NCBI RefSeq assembly: GCF_002101735.1
Contig: NZ_LQPE01000103.1
Span: forward strand, 1 to 64,000
Source: Mycobacterium kyorinense
GTDB taxonomy: Bacteria; Actinomycetota; Actinomycetes; Mycobacteriales; Mycobacteriaceae
Direction: 5' to 3'
Length of the DNA: 64,000 bases
Positions within the stretch are counted from its first letter, which is position 1. Each line of letters starts with the position of its first letter. Made by a program: the position numbers and the translations under genes. Below are positions 17,430 to 28,011 of the stretch, in pieces. The notes below the pieces were generated by a model. The model was not told the origin of the DNA. It searched no databases and worked only from the letters and a program-made list of their open reading frames with translations.

Positions 17430-17918
17430 TTATTCGCCGGGCTCGTACAGACGCCAATCGCCCACCGTGGGCGGCTCTTCAGCGTGGATGGGCAGCACGG
17501 TGAGCGCCTCCAGGTTTGCCGTCGCTACGACGAATTCTTGACCGGTACGCGTATCGGTGATGATCGTGAAAACGCCGTCAGACTCGGTGACAACGCGGAC
17601 GGTCGAGTTGCCGACGAGGTCGAGGCACCAGCGCGGCAAGGCGGCCAGTCGCTTTAGGTGTGCTTCCACCTCGGCCACCGACGAGCACGACGGCACATCG
17701 TCAGCGTCAGCGCGTTGCTTCTCGTCGAAGCGCCACACCCGGAAAGTCGTCTCTGGCGGGTTATTGGTGCCGCCTTCGATGCCGAAAGTGCGCACCACGT
17801 TGTAGCCGAGCACTATGGACTTGGTCTGAAGGTCGTTGGCCTGTTGCTTCGCGGCGATGAAAGCATCCCGCATCGCGAAAATCTGGTCTCTGGTCGGAAC
17901 CTGCCACGCCTCTACCAA
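17430..17918 (-). CDS. hypothetical protein
   Basis: The product is 162 aa from a TTG at 17918, which is preceded at six bases by AGGAGG; this is better than an upstream GTG without a Shine-Dalgarno. The N-terminus is helical (DQIFAMRDAFIAAKQQANDL). The middle has beta-like segments, including TTFRVWRFDEKQRAD, and a paired STVRVVTESDGVFTIITDTR hairpin. No signal peptide or membrane segment is present and no family is recognised. It lies upstream of the OLD-like gene on the same strand with a 163-bp gap, so it may or may not belong to that locus. Confidence 0.6.
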   Translation of the reverse strand: MVEAWQVPTRDQIFAMRDAFIAAKQQANDLQTKSIVLGYNVVRTFGIEGGTNNPPETTFRVWRFDEKQRADADDVPSCSSVAEVEAHLKRLAALPRWCLDLVGNSTVRVVTESDGVFTIITDTRTGQEFVVATANLEALTVLPIHAEEPPTVGDWRLYEPGE

Positions 17919-18098
17919 CGCAAGCCTCCTGCTCAGCGCACCTGCCGGCACAAGGCTACGCCCAGCTCAGCGCGCAAACCTGAAATGTCGTTCACCAATG
18001 CGATGCCGAGCGAGAAAGGGAAATTGGGTCGGCCGGAAGACGATTTCGACCGACATGGGGTTGTAGAGGCTGCCGCGACCGGTCGTTCTGCAGTGCGG

Positions 18099-18120
18099 GG
18101 AGTTCACGAGGAGTTCACGA
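18099..18120. repeat. 11-bp perfect tandem repeat
   Basis: Two adjacent copies of GGAGTTCACGA occupy 18099-18109 and 18110-18120, about 50 bp outside the first tRNA gene. The remainder of 17919-18167 holds nothing else I can support. Confidence 0.5.
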
Positions 18121-18167
18121 TCCAGGTTTCGTGGCCGTAAAAATAGCTTGTGACGTGCTTCAATAAG

Positions 18168-18242
18168 TGGTGCGCGGTACTGGGATTGAACCAGCGACCT
18201 CTTCCGTGTCAGGGAAGCGCTCTCCCGCTGAGCTAACCGCGC
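18168..18242 (-). tRNA. tRNA-Val(GAC)
   Basis: The gene is 75 nt including an encoded CCA. Acceptor arms GCGCGGT and ACCGCGC pair fully. The anticodon stem CTTCC/GGAAG encloses loop CTGACAC, giving anticodon GAC. The T-arm GCTGG-TTCAATC-CCAGT is intact, with one G-T pair. Confidence 0.96.
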
Positions 18243-18258
18243 CCGGGTCAAAAAGAAA

Positions 18259-18332
18259 TGGAGGTGGAGACGGGAATCGAACCCGTGTGCACGGCTTTGC
18301 AGGCCGTTGCCTCACCACTCGGCCACTCCACC
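18259..18332 (-). tRNA. tRNA-Cys(GCA)
   Basis: The gene is 74 nt including encoded CCA. Acceptor arms GGTGGAG and CTCCACC pair fully. The anticodon stem ACGGC/GCCGT encloses CTGCAAA, giving anticodon GCA. The T-loop is TTCGATT. Confidence 0.96.
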
Positions 18333-18361
18333 GCTGGGGTTGATGCCACTTGCACCTTCCG

Positions 18362-18434
18362 AGCGGATGACGGGATTCGAACCCGCGACCCTCACCTTGG
18401 CAAGGTGATGCGCTACCAACTGCGCTACATCCGC
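18362..18434 (-). tRNA. tRNA-Gly(GCC)
   Basis: The gene is 73 nt without encoded CCA. Acceptor arms GCGGATG and CATCCGC pair fully. The anticodon stem TCACC/GGTGA encloses TTGCCAA, giving anticodon GCC. The T-arm is GCGGG-TTCGAAT-CCCGT. Confidence 0.96.
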
Positions 18435-18603
18435 GAGCCACGGACGAGATCGTCGCCCGTCGCGAAGCACGACGATAGTCCACCTAAGCGGGCGGCACAA
18501 ATTTCTCGGTACGGCCCGGCGCGCCTTACCGCACGCAGGAGCAGCGCGTTCTCGGAAAACGCCGCCGCGTGCTAATCTTCGACCTCGTTCGCCTTTCGGC
18601 ACC

Positions 18604-18675
18604 GGTCCTGTAGCTCAGCGGGAGAGCGTCCGCCTCACACGCGGAAGGTCGCTGGTTCGATCCCAGTCGGGACCA
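18604..18675 (+). tRNA. tRNA-Val(CAC)
   Basis: The gene is 72 nt and has no CCA end (the genomic sequence continues CCCA). Acceptor arms GGTCCTG and CGGGACC pair with one T-G wobble. The anticodon stem TCCGC/GCGGA encloses CTCACAC, giving anticodon CAC. It is divergent from the other three tRNA genes. Confidence 0.95.
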
Positions 18676-18783
18676 CCCACATCGGCGCTCGTTGGGGTGT
18701 ATCTTCGTCGGATTCCCTGCGCTCGTGCCAGATCGTCGCAGCAAACGTCCGACCGACGCTTGCGCGGACGAACATCTGCGGCC

Positions 18784-18948
18784 ATGACCGCCGACGACAT
18801 TGTGCGAGAACTGCGCGACTGCGCGGACCTGCTGGAGACGGTCACGAAACAGCCGGCGACCACGGCGCACAGCGAACCGCTCGGGGCCCACGACGCGCAC
18901 CGGATCGTCACCGCACTGCAGATTGCGGCCGATCTGATCGAGCGATAG
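18784..18948 (+). CDS. small hypothetical protein
   Basis: The product is 54 aa, MTADDIVRELRDCADLLETV to AADLIER, predicted to be two amphipathic helices with one cysteine. The start at 18784 is the first ATG giving a helical, non-Arg-rich product. No family is recognised. It stands between tRNA-Val(CAC) and the WXG100-type toxin gene. Confidence 0.55.
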   Translation: MTADDIVRELRDCADLLETVTKQPATTAHSEPLGAHDAHRIVTALQIAADLIER

Positions 18949-19012
18949 CAGCCCATCGCCCCGGCGTCTCGCCGGCCCCGCCGGCGTGCTGATACGGCGG
19001 CCCGGTCGTCGG

Positions 19013-19018
19013 TAGACT
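19013..19018 (+). promoter_or_regulatory. -10 element of a leaderless promoter for the second toxin gene
   Basis: TAGACT fits TANNNT and ends six bases before the ATG at 19025. No Shine-Dalgarno is present, so translation is probably leaderless. Confidence 0.5.
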
Positions 19019-19024
19019 CCCCGC

Positions 19025-19984
19025 ATGGCAGCGCAGCTGACCACCGATGCCGCCGCACTTGTCAGCGAGGCCGGCAATTTCCAGCGGATTGCCGACGAAA
19101 TCAAGGCCGTCATTACCCGCGTCGAGCAGGCGGCCACTGCACTCGATAACCATTGGCAGGGCATCGCCGCCGACGCGGCCAAGCAGGCGCTAACGCGCTA
19201 TCACGACGCGGCTACAGCGCAGGTGGGGTTGCTCAACGAAGTCAGCACCAACCTGCATACCGCGGGCGTGCAATACAGCGCGACCGACGATGAGCGGGCG
19301 GAGGCGATTGCCGCGGCGATGAGCAACGGCATGAACCGCGATGGCGAGCGGGAACATAACGGCGTTCAGCTCGTCGACTGGAAACAGGGACCAACCCAGA
19401 CACCCGGCCCCGGGCATACGGGCCAAGACGTCCGCGATGCGATCAAGGATCTGCCCAAAGGCACCAAGGACAACTTCTCGGAAATCCGCAGTGAGCAGGA
19501 TCTGCGTAACCTGTGGAACTGGGCTAGCGAAGGTGCATCAGAACATACCGGCAGCAGCTACCCGGGAACCGAGCGTGTGCTAGCTGACGGCACCATTATC
19601 GGGCTACGCGAAAGCGATAAATTCGGGACGACGATGGAGATCCATTCTCCGAATAACAAGGATTACGCGAAGGTCCACGTCAATACCGAAAGGGGCGGCG
19701 TGCCGAACATCCCGTCCGGTCGGGCGGGGTCGTCCGCCGGGGCGGCAGCTGGGGCGAATGCGCCAAGTGAGCCAGCGCCTGCTGGCCGTGCGCCTGCTGG
19801 GGCTGCGCCGGTCGAACCCGCGCCCCTGGAGCCGCCGGCCCCACGGCCAGCGCCAGCGATGCCCATGGGGCCGAACGATCCGAACGCTTTTCCGCATCCT
19901 GTTCAGCCGCCGCATAGCCATCATGGTCCACCCGTGCTCGGCAGAGACGACATGTCCGACCTGCCCGAATACGAGCCAGAATGA
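19025..19984 (+). CDS. WXG100-fused putative toxin with Pro-rich tail
   Basis: The product is 319 aa. Residues 1-95 form a WXG100 domain (WQG at 44-46, YSATD at 84-88 as YxxxD). Residues 131-220 look like a small toxin domain: DVRDAIKDLPKGTKDNFSEI, then LADGTIIGLRESDKFGTTME and a final HSPNNKDYAKVHVN, a DGT-R-S-G-T-KVH pattern reminiscent of small RNase-type toxin tips. This assignment is by eye. Residues 230-319 are a Pro/Ala-rich tail. The next gene looks like its immunity protein. The product is probably exported by an ESX system. Confidence 0.7.
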   Translation: MAAQLTTDAAALVSEAGNFQRIADEIKAVITRVEQAATALDNHWQGIAADAAKQALTRYHDAATAQVGLLNEVSTNLHTAGVQYSATDDERAEAIAAAMSNGMNRDGEREHNGVQLVDWKQGPTQTPGPGHTGQDVRDAIKDLPKGTKDNFSEIRSEQDLRNLWNWASEGASEHTGSSYPGTERVLADGTIIGLRESDKFGTTMEIHSPNNKDYAKVHVNTERGGVPNIPSGRAGSSAGAAAGANAPSEPAPAGRAPAGAAPVEPAPLEPPAPRPAPAMPMGPNDPNAFPHPVQPPHSHHGPPVLGRDDMSDLPEYEPE

Positions 19985-20006
19985 TTGAGAACCAAGGATT
20001 GAGCGA

Positions 20007-20390
20007 ATGACTACCGCACGCGACAAGGTCCGCGAGGAGTTGCTTACCGACGGCCTCGCTGATTATGTCGATCTTGGCGCCGTTGATTCCCAGGTCACCC
20101 GGCATAACCCGCAGGCGTCAGTGTCGGCGGTACAGCGTGAAACGTTGGAGACGATTCGCTCTCTGGTGAGTGATGGACTGTTCCAACTAGGGGCGCTGTC
20201 GGGGGAGCGTGGGAATTTCGTTGGCTGGGATGGGTCACTTGATGAGTTGATACAGAGGGTCTCCGACGTGTATGTAACTCAATATGACGATCCGCCTACG
20301 TGGGTTTGGGCTGTTTGGATGGAACTCACCGACAAGGGCGAGCGGGTTGCACGGGAAATTGAAGCGAGATCCAAAGATTCGCTGACGTAG
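20007..20390 (+). CDS. probable immunity protein for the adjacent WXG100 toxin
   Basis: The product is 127 aa, acidic and cytosolic, with no signal peptide. It starts at an ATG preceded by AAGGA, 22 bp after the toxin stop. The conserved-looking block is FVGWDGSLDELIQRVSDVYV followed by YDDPPTWVWAVWMELTDKGERVAR, a pattern I associate with small proteins next to actinobacterial secreted toxins. The function is inferred from position, size and acidity. From 20391 to 20611 I see no gene, only diffuse imperfect inverted repeats. Confidence 0.65.
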   Translation: MTTARDKVREELLTDGLADYVDLGAVDSQVTRHNPQASVSAVQRETLETIRSLVSDGLFQLGALSGERGNFVGWDGSLDELIQRVSDVYVTQYDDPPTWVWAVWMELTDKGERVAREIEARSKDSLT

Positions 20391-20611
20391 TTGTGGTGCG
20401 CATAGAACGGGGTCACGGCGGCTGTAGTCTGGGCAATCCCTTGCGCTGCACCGATATTCGCGTAGCAGAATCCCGCTGCGGCGCAGCAAGGTTATAAGGT
20501 TGGGCGCTCTGGTCGTGTCGGCGCTCGGATACGGATCAAAGCATGCGGCAAGTGATTCGGGCTCGCACGAGTGTCGACATTGCCGCGGCGACATCTCGAT
20601 TCTCCAAGCTC

Positions 20612-22390
20612 TCAGAACTTGAACGACGGCATCGTCGGCAGACTGAAGTGCGGCATCGACGGCATGGCGGGGGCCGCAGGCGCTGGCATTGAAGGCAACT
20701 GCGGCATGACCGGAGCCGGCATTGCGGGCATGGAAGGCGCTTGTGGCGCCGGCATCTGCGGTGCCTGAAAAAGGGGCAGGCGCATCGGCGGCTCGGGTGA
20801 GGGCATGCGCACCGGCGGCTCGGGAGCCACGTTCACCGGCGGCTGGGGTTCCGGCATCTGAATGGGCGGCGTCGGCAGGTGTATCGGCGGCGTCGGATCC
20901 CGCACCGGCGGCGTGGGCACGTGTATTGGTGAGCTCGGCAGCTTCCAAGGAGGTGTCGGGTCCTGTACGGGCGGCGGTTCGTGCACCGGCGGCGTCGGTA
21001 CATGCACGGGCGGGCTCGGCTGCTGGACCGGTGGGGTCGGCACATGGACCGGCGGCGACGGCTGGCGAACCGGCGGGGTCGGCACATGAACCGGCGGCGT
21101 CGGCTGCCGCACGGGCGGCTGGGGAACCGGCAGGGTGATCGGAAGCTGGGGAACCGGCGCCTGAACCGGCGCGGGAGCCGGCACGTTGACGGGGGCGGGG
21201 ACCGGGATCCGGATCGGCACGGGCACCGGCACAGGTGCGGGCACCGGCGCCGCAGGAGGCGGAGCCGGCGCAGGGGCAGCAAGCACAGGCGGCGCGGGCA
21301 CCGCGAGCGGCCCAGGCGGCGCGACGGCATGAACCTGCGCGGGCTGCGGCACCGGCGCGGCCATGTGAGCCGCGGGCGGTTGCGGTTCCGCCACCGAAGC
21401 CGCCGGCGGCGCCGGCGCCGACTCGGTCGGCTCGATCAGCCTTTGCACCGGCGTGGGCAGCAATGCAACAGTCGGGCGAATCCCAAGTGCCAACGCGATT
21501 TCCAGCGCCAGCGCCGCGGTAACGAAGACGACGGCCAACGCGCTACCGACCAACAGCAATGGCCTGCGTCCCTCCCGGTTGGCAGCGAGGACAACAGTAT
21601 CGGCCTCGTCGTCTGCGACGGCGCTGTACGCCATATCGTCCGAACCGCCATCCGAGAATGCCTCGAAATAGTAGGGGTTCACGACGCCGGTACCGGGATC
21701 CTGCGCGTAGGCCAACGCCGCCGTCGACGACGCGAACAACGGCGCGTTCGCCGACGCCAGTGCCGCACCGCGTGCCAGCGCGGTCTCCGGCTCCTCGGGC
21801 GCACTCACCGGCAGCCACGTCGTCGCCTCCAGCGCCGGCTTGATCGGCGCGACATCGACACCCGAGCCCACCAGGAACAAACCCTCCGGGCGGGTCTGCA
21901 GGCAAGCCAGGTCGGCGAGCATCGCCGCCAGCTCGCCCGCCACGTCGTCGCTGCGCAGCGGCCGGCGCTGCACGTCGGTGACCGACCCGTCGGAGGCATC
22001 GACGACGGCCAGCGTCGCCGTCTCGGGTTCGACGAACAACATCGCCGTCTGCTCGTAACCCATTGCCTGGCCTACGATTTGGGCCAGCGCCGCCGCAGCC
22101 AAAAACGCCGAGACCAGCATGACGTTCTCGATCTTGCGGGCGGCAAGCGCGTCACGCAGCGCGACCGCATCGGCGGGGTCGGTCCACGTCACTCCGGTCG
22201 ACCTCAACTGGTAGCCGCCTTCGGTGGCACCTTCCCGAGTGCCCAGGATCGCCGCGATCACCTGATCCGGAGTGCTGCGGGCGGTGTCGAAATTGTCTTC
22301 CTCGACCGTGACGCCGTCGGCGTTCTCGCCCTCCACCAGCACCATGCGAATCGTCTTGGGAGCCATCGATACCCCGAGTACGATGTCCAC
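20612..22390 (-). CDS. DUF7159-family membrane protein with long Pro-rich repeat tail
   Basis: The product is 592 aa from the GTG at 22390, giving the usual family N-terminus MDIVLGVSMAP and preceded by GGAGG. Residues 1-235 have an actin/Hsp70-like (ASKHA) feel: LGVSMAPKTIRMVLVEGE at the start and LVGSGVDVAPIKPAL followed by ETALARGAALASA, like the second phosphate-binding half of Hsp70. One membrane segment lies at about 278-302. The last 270 residues are Pro-rich, with degenerate PPVHVPTPPVRQPSP-type repeats, probably spanning the cell wall. The role is unknown; family members are confined to mycobacteria and relatives. Confidence 0.75.
   Translation of the reverse strand: MDIVLGVSMAPKTIRMVLVEGENADGVTVEEDNFDTARSTPDQVIAAILGTREGATEGGYQLRSTGVTWTDPADAVALRDALAARKIENVMLVSAFLAAAALAQIVGQAMGYEQTAMLFVEPETATLAVVDASDGSVTDVQRRPLRSDDVAGELAAMLADLACLQTRPEGLFLVGSGVDVAPIKPALEATTWLPVSAPEEPETALARGAALASANAPLFASSTAALAYAQDPGTGVVNPYYFEAFSDGGSDDMAYSAVADDEADTVVLAANREGRRPLLLVGSALAVVFVTAALALEIALALGIRPTVALLPTPVQRLIEPTESAPAPPAASVAEPQPPAAHMAAPVPQPAQVHAVAPPGPLAVPAPPVLAAPAPAPPPAAPVPAPVPVPVPIRIPVPAPVNVPAPAPVQAPVPQLPITLPVPQPPVRQPTPPVHVPTPPVRQPSPPVHVPTPPVQQPSPPVHVPTPPVHEPPPVQDPTPPWKLPSSPIHVPTPPVRDPTPPIHLPTPPIQMPEPQPPVNVAPEPPVRMPSPEPPMRLPLFQAPQMPAPQAPSMPAMPAPVMPQLPSMPAPAAPAMPSMPHFSLPTMPSFKF
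20862..21140. repeat. degenerate coding tandem repeat (Pro-rich)
   Basis: The DNA encodes repeated HVPTPPVRQPSPPV-like units inside the DUF7159 gene, with a period of roughly 36-39 bp and point differences between copies. Such tracts commonly vary in copy number between strains. Confidence 0.6.
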
Positions 22391-22524
22391 TTCTCCTCCA
22401 ACGTCTCTTGCCATCGAGCCACGGTCTGTGCGGAGGAGTGCACCGCGCGGGCCGCCACCTACATAGTTTGTCGGTCTAACAGCATTCGACGTTACAACGC
22501 CAGTATTTGAGCCAGCTGTGAATT

Positions 22525-23637
22525 TCAGGCCACCCGGAACTGTTCCAGGTCAGCCTGTTTGACGGTGAGGCCGTGTCCGGGCGCGCTTCGATCCGGCCGC
22601 AGCAAGCCGCCCGGCTCGGGGTCGATCGTGCCGTCGAACGCAAGCCCTTCGATGCGCACGTGATCGTGGAAGTACTCGAGATGACGCAGATGCCAGATGG
22701 CGGTGCCGACCTGCCCGCTGATCTGCGGCGCGCAATGCAACGACAAATCCATGCCGCGCGCGTCGCACAGCGCGGCGACCTTGAGCACACCGGTGATCCC
22801 CAGCGCGCGGGTGACATCGGCCTGCAGGCAGTCCACCGCGCCGGCGGCCAGCATCTGGTGGAAATACGGGAGGTGGTAGCCGTATTCGCCTGCCGCGATG
22901 TCCATTCCGGGCGGACCGTGCTCGGACAACTGGCGCAAGCCGTCGAGATCGTCAGAGCTCACCGGCTCTTCGAACCACCGCACGTCGTAGTCGGCGAAGC
23001 GCTGCGCCCACAGCAGCGCCTGCTTGCGGTTGTAGGCCCCGTTGGCGTCGACAAAGAGCTCGACGTCGTCGCCGATGGCCGAGCGGGCGGCCTGAACCCG
23101 GCCGATGTCGGCGTCCGGATCGCTGCCCACCTTCATCTTGACCCGCGGGATGCCCGCCCCGACCCAACCGCACAGCTGCTCGCGCAACGCGTCGTTGTCG
23201 TACGAGGTGAATCCGCCGCTGCCGTATATCGGGGTGGCGTCCTGCACCGCGCCCAGCGTGATGACCAATGGTTCGTCGAGCAGCCGTGCCCGCAAGTCCC
23301 ACATCGCGATGTCGACCGCCGAGATAGCGCACGCAACCACGCCCGGCTTTCCGAGGTTGCGCACCGCGTGCTGCATGTCGGCCCACCGGGCCGGCGGCTG
23401 CAACGCGTCGCCGCCCTTGACGACGTCGGCCAGCTTGGAAGCCACGACGGTCGCGACGGCGGTGCCGCCGTACGTGTAGCCGGTGCCCACCTGGCCGCCG
23501 GCCCGCACGCTCACCAGCACGAAGGTGGTCGAATCCCACGCCAGCGTCCCGTCGGCTTCCGGCGCGTCGGTGGGAATGGTGTAGGCCGAGACGTCGACGG
23601 ATTCGACGGGGATCGCTTCGGCGGCGCGCAACGTCAT
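22525..23637 (-). CDS. enolase-superfamily (mandelate racemase/muconate lactonizing type) enzyme
   Basis: The product is 370 aa, the normal length of the family. Catalytic layout: KxK in VKMKVG (K167, K169) as general base, metal ligands D197 in VDANGAY, E223 in FEEP and E251 in AAGEYG, then H301 in LHCAPQ. This Lys plus His set fits acid-sugar dehydratases and racemases. The preferred substrate cannot be read. It is divergent from the GH15 gene with a 44-bp gap, so the two may share a carbohydrate-related context. Confidence 0.88.
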   Translation of the reverse strand: MTLRAAEAIPVESVDVSAYTIPTDAPEADGTLAWDSTTFVLVSVRAGGQVGTGYTYGGTAVATVVASKLADVVKGGDALQPPARWADMQHAVRNLGKPGVVACAISAVDIAMWDLRARLLDEPLVITLGAVQDATPIYGSGGFTSYDNDALREQLCGWVGAGIPRVKMKVGSDPDADIGRVQAARSAIGDDVELFVDANGAYNRKQALLWAQRFADYDVRWFEEPVSSDDLDGLRQLSEHGPPGMDIAAGEYGYHLPYFHQMLAAGAVDCLQADVTRALGITGVLKVAALCDARGMDLSLHCAPQISGQVGTAIWHLRHLEYFHDHVRIEGLAFDGTIDPEPGGLLRPDRSAPGHGLTVKQADLEQFRVA

Positions 23638-23681
23638 GCCGGGTGACTACCCGCAACGCAAACCGGGTATGCCCGAAGCCG

Positions 23682-25451
23682 ATGGACGAAACCCCGCATG
23701 TGCTGCGCGAGTACGCGCTGCTCGCCGACGGCGAGCGCGGGATCGTCGTCGGGCCGCGCGGCGACTGCTGCTGGATGTGCTTGCCGCGCTGGGACAGTCC
23801 CGCGGTGTTCACCTCGCTGCTGGGCGGTGGCGGCCTGTACGCCGTCGCGCCGGACCACCCGCGCTACGTCTGGGGCGGGTACTACGAGAAGGGGTCGCTG
23901 ATTTGGCGGTCGCGGTGGGTGACCACCGACGGCATCGTCGAATGCCGCGAGGCGCTGGCCTTCCCGGGCGACCCGCACACCGCGGTGGTGCTGCGACGCA
24001 TCCGGGCGCTCGACAAGCCGATGCGCATGCAGATCACGCTCGACGTCCGCGCGGAATTCGGCGCCGAGCGCATGCACGGCCTCGCGCTGCACGACGGGGT
24101 GTGGACCGGGCGCTCGGGCCCGCACCGATTCCGCTGGGCGGGGGCGGCCGACGCGCAGCGCGGCGACGACGGATCGCTGGAGGCGATCGTGCACGTGGTC
24201 CCCGGCCACGACCACGACCTGGTACTGGAACTTTCCGACCGCGAGTTGTCGACGGACCCGGCGCGCCCCAACGACGCCTGGCGCAACACCGAAAGTGCTT
24301 GGACACAAGCGGTTCCGAAGGTCACCGGCACTCTGGCCGACGACGACACGACAACCGCCTACGCGGTGCTGCGCGGCATGACGAGCAGCGGCGGCGGGAT
24401 GGTCGCCGCCGCGACGATGTCGCTGCCCGAGCGGGCCGAACAAGGCCGCAACTACGACTACCGCTATTGCTGGATCCGCGACCAGTGCTACGCCGGGCAG
24501 GCGGTAGCCGCCGCCGGCGCCCATCCGTTGCTCGACGAGGCCGTGCGGTTCGTCAGTGAACGCGTCCTCGCCGACGGCCCGCAGCTGAGGCCGGCCTATA
24601 GCGTCACCGGTGACCCGCCGCCCGACGAGCAGGACCTCGACCTGCCGGGCTATCCGGGTGGAGCGGTCAAGACCGGCAACTGGGTGACCAACCAGTTCCA
24701 GCTCGACCCGTTCGGCGAGGCGCTGCTGCTTCTCGCGGCGGCCGCCCGCTTGGACCGCCTCGACGGCCAGCATTGGCGGGCGGCGGAAACACTGGTCGAC
24801 GCCATTGAGAAGCGGTGGCGCGAGCCCGACGCCGGTATCTGGGAAGTCGACGACCGGCGCTGGGCGCACTCCCGGCTGATCTGCGCGGCCGGACTGCGGC
24901 GCATCGGCGAAGTCGCGCCCACCCGCCTGGGCGCGGCGTGGCAGCGGCTGGCCGATCAGCTGATCACCGACGCCGACTCCGATTGCCTGCACCCGAGCGG
25001 CAGATGGCAACGCGCACCGGATGATTCGCGCATCGATGCCGCGCTTTTGACGCCGTCGATCCGTGGCGCGCTGCCGGCCAACGATCCACGCAGCATCGCC
25101 ACCGTCGAGGCGGTGCGCACCGATCTTGGCCGGCACGGCTTCGTCTACCGGTTGCGCCCCGACGAACGCCCACTCGGCGAAGCCGAAGGTGCCTTCTTGC
25201 TGTGCGGATTCCTGATGGCGCTGGCCGATCATCAGCAGGGCAACGAACTGGCGGCTGTCCGGTGGTTCGAGCGCAACCGCACCGCCTGCGGCCCGCCCGG
25301 GCTGTTCACCGAGGAATTCGACGTAGAGCAGCGGCAGTTGCGCGGCAACCTGCCGCAGGCCTTTGTCCATGCGTTGCTGTTCGAGGCGGCGCATCGGCTC
25401 GCCGAGTCGGGTGGACCGGCCGTCGGCACCGGCACCGGAAAAGCCGGCTAG
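23682..25451 (+). CDS. glycoside hydrolase family 15 protein (trehalase/glucoamylase-like)
   Basis: The product is 589 aa from the ATG at 23682; a GTG at 23643 would add 13 residues without a Shine-Dalgarno. N-terminal DUF5911-type beta-sandwich (LREYALLADGERGIVVGPRG) and an (alpha/alpha)6 barrel with the signature NYDYRYCWIRD. Acidic candidates for catalysis lie in GIWEVDDRRW and LFTEEFD. Mycobacterial members include trehalose-hydrolysing enzymes, so trehalase is the first guess, with other alpha-glucosidases possible. Cytosolic, with no signal peptide. Confidence 0.85.
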   Translation: MDETPHVLREYALLADGERGIVVGPRGDCCWMCLPRWDSPAVFTSLLGGGGLYAVAPDHPRYVWGGYYEKGSLIWRSRWVTTDGIVECREALAFPGDPHTAVVLRRIRALDKPMRMQITLDVRAEFGAERMHGLALHDGVWTGRSGPHRFRWAGAADAQRGDDGSLEAIVHVVPGHDHDLVLELSDRELSTDPARPNDAWRNTESAWTQAVPKVTGTLADDDTTTAYAVLRGMTSSGGGMVAAATMSLPERAEQGRNYDYRYCWIRDQCYAGQAVAAAGAHPLLDEAVRFVSERVLADGPQLRPAYSVTGDPPPDEQDLDLPGYPGGAVKTGNWVTNQFQLDPFGEALLLLAAAARLDRLDGQHWRAAETLVDAIEKRWREPDAGIWEVDDRRWAHSRLICAAGLRRIGEVAPTRLGAAWQRLADQLITDADSDCLHPSGRWQRAPDDSRIDAALLTPSIRGALPANDPRSIATVEAVRTDLGRHGFVYRLRPDERPLGEAEGAFLLCGFLMALADHQQGNELAAVRWFERNRTACGPPGLFTEEFDVEQRQLRGNLPQAFVHALLFEAAHRLAESGGPAVGTGTGKAG

Positions 25452-25461
25452 CCAACAGCTT

Positions 25462-28010
<2,549 letters not shown>

Positions 28011-28011
<1 letters not shown>

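Noticed and set aside
23665..23669. GGGTA upstream of the GH15 gene as SigF -10
   Set aside because: No GTTT occurs 15-17 bp upstream.
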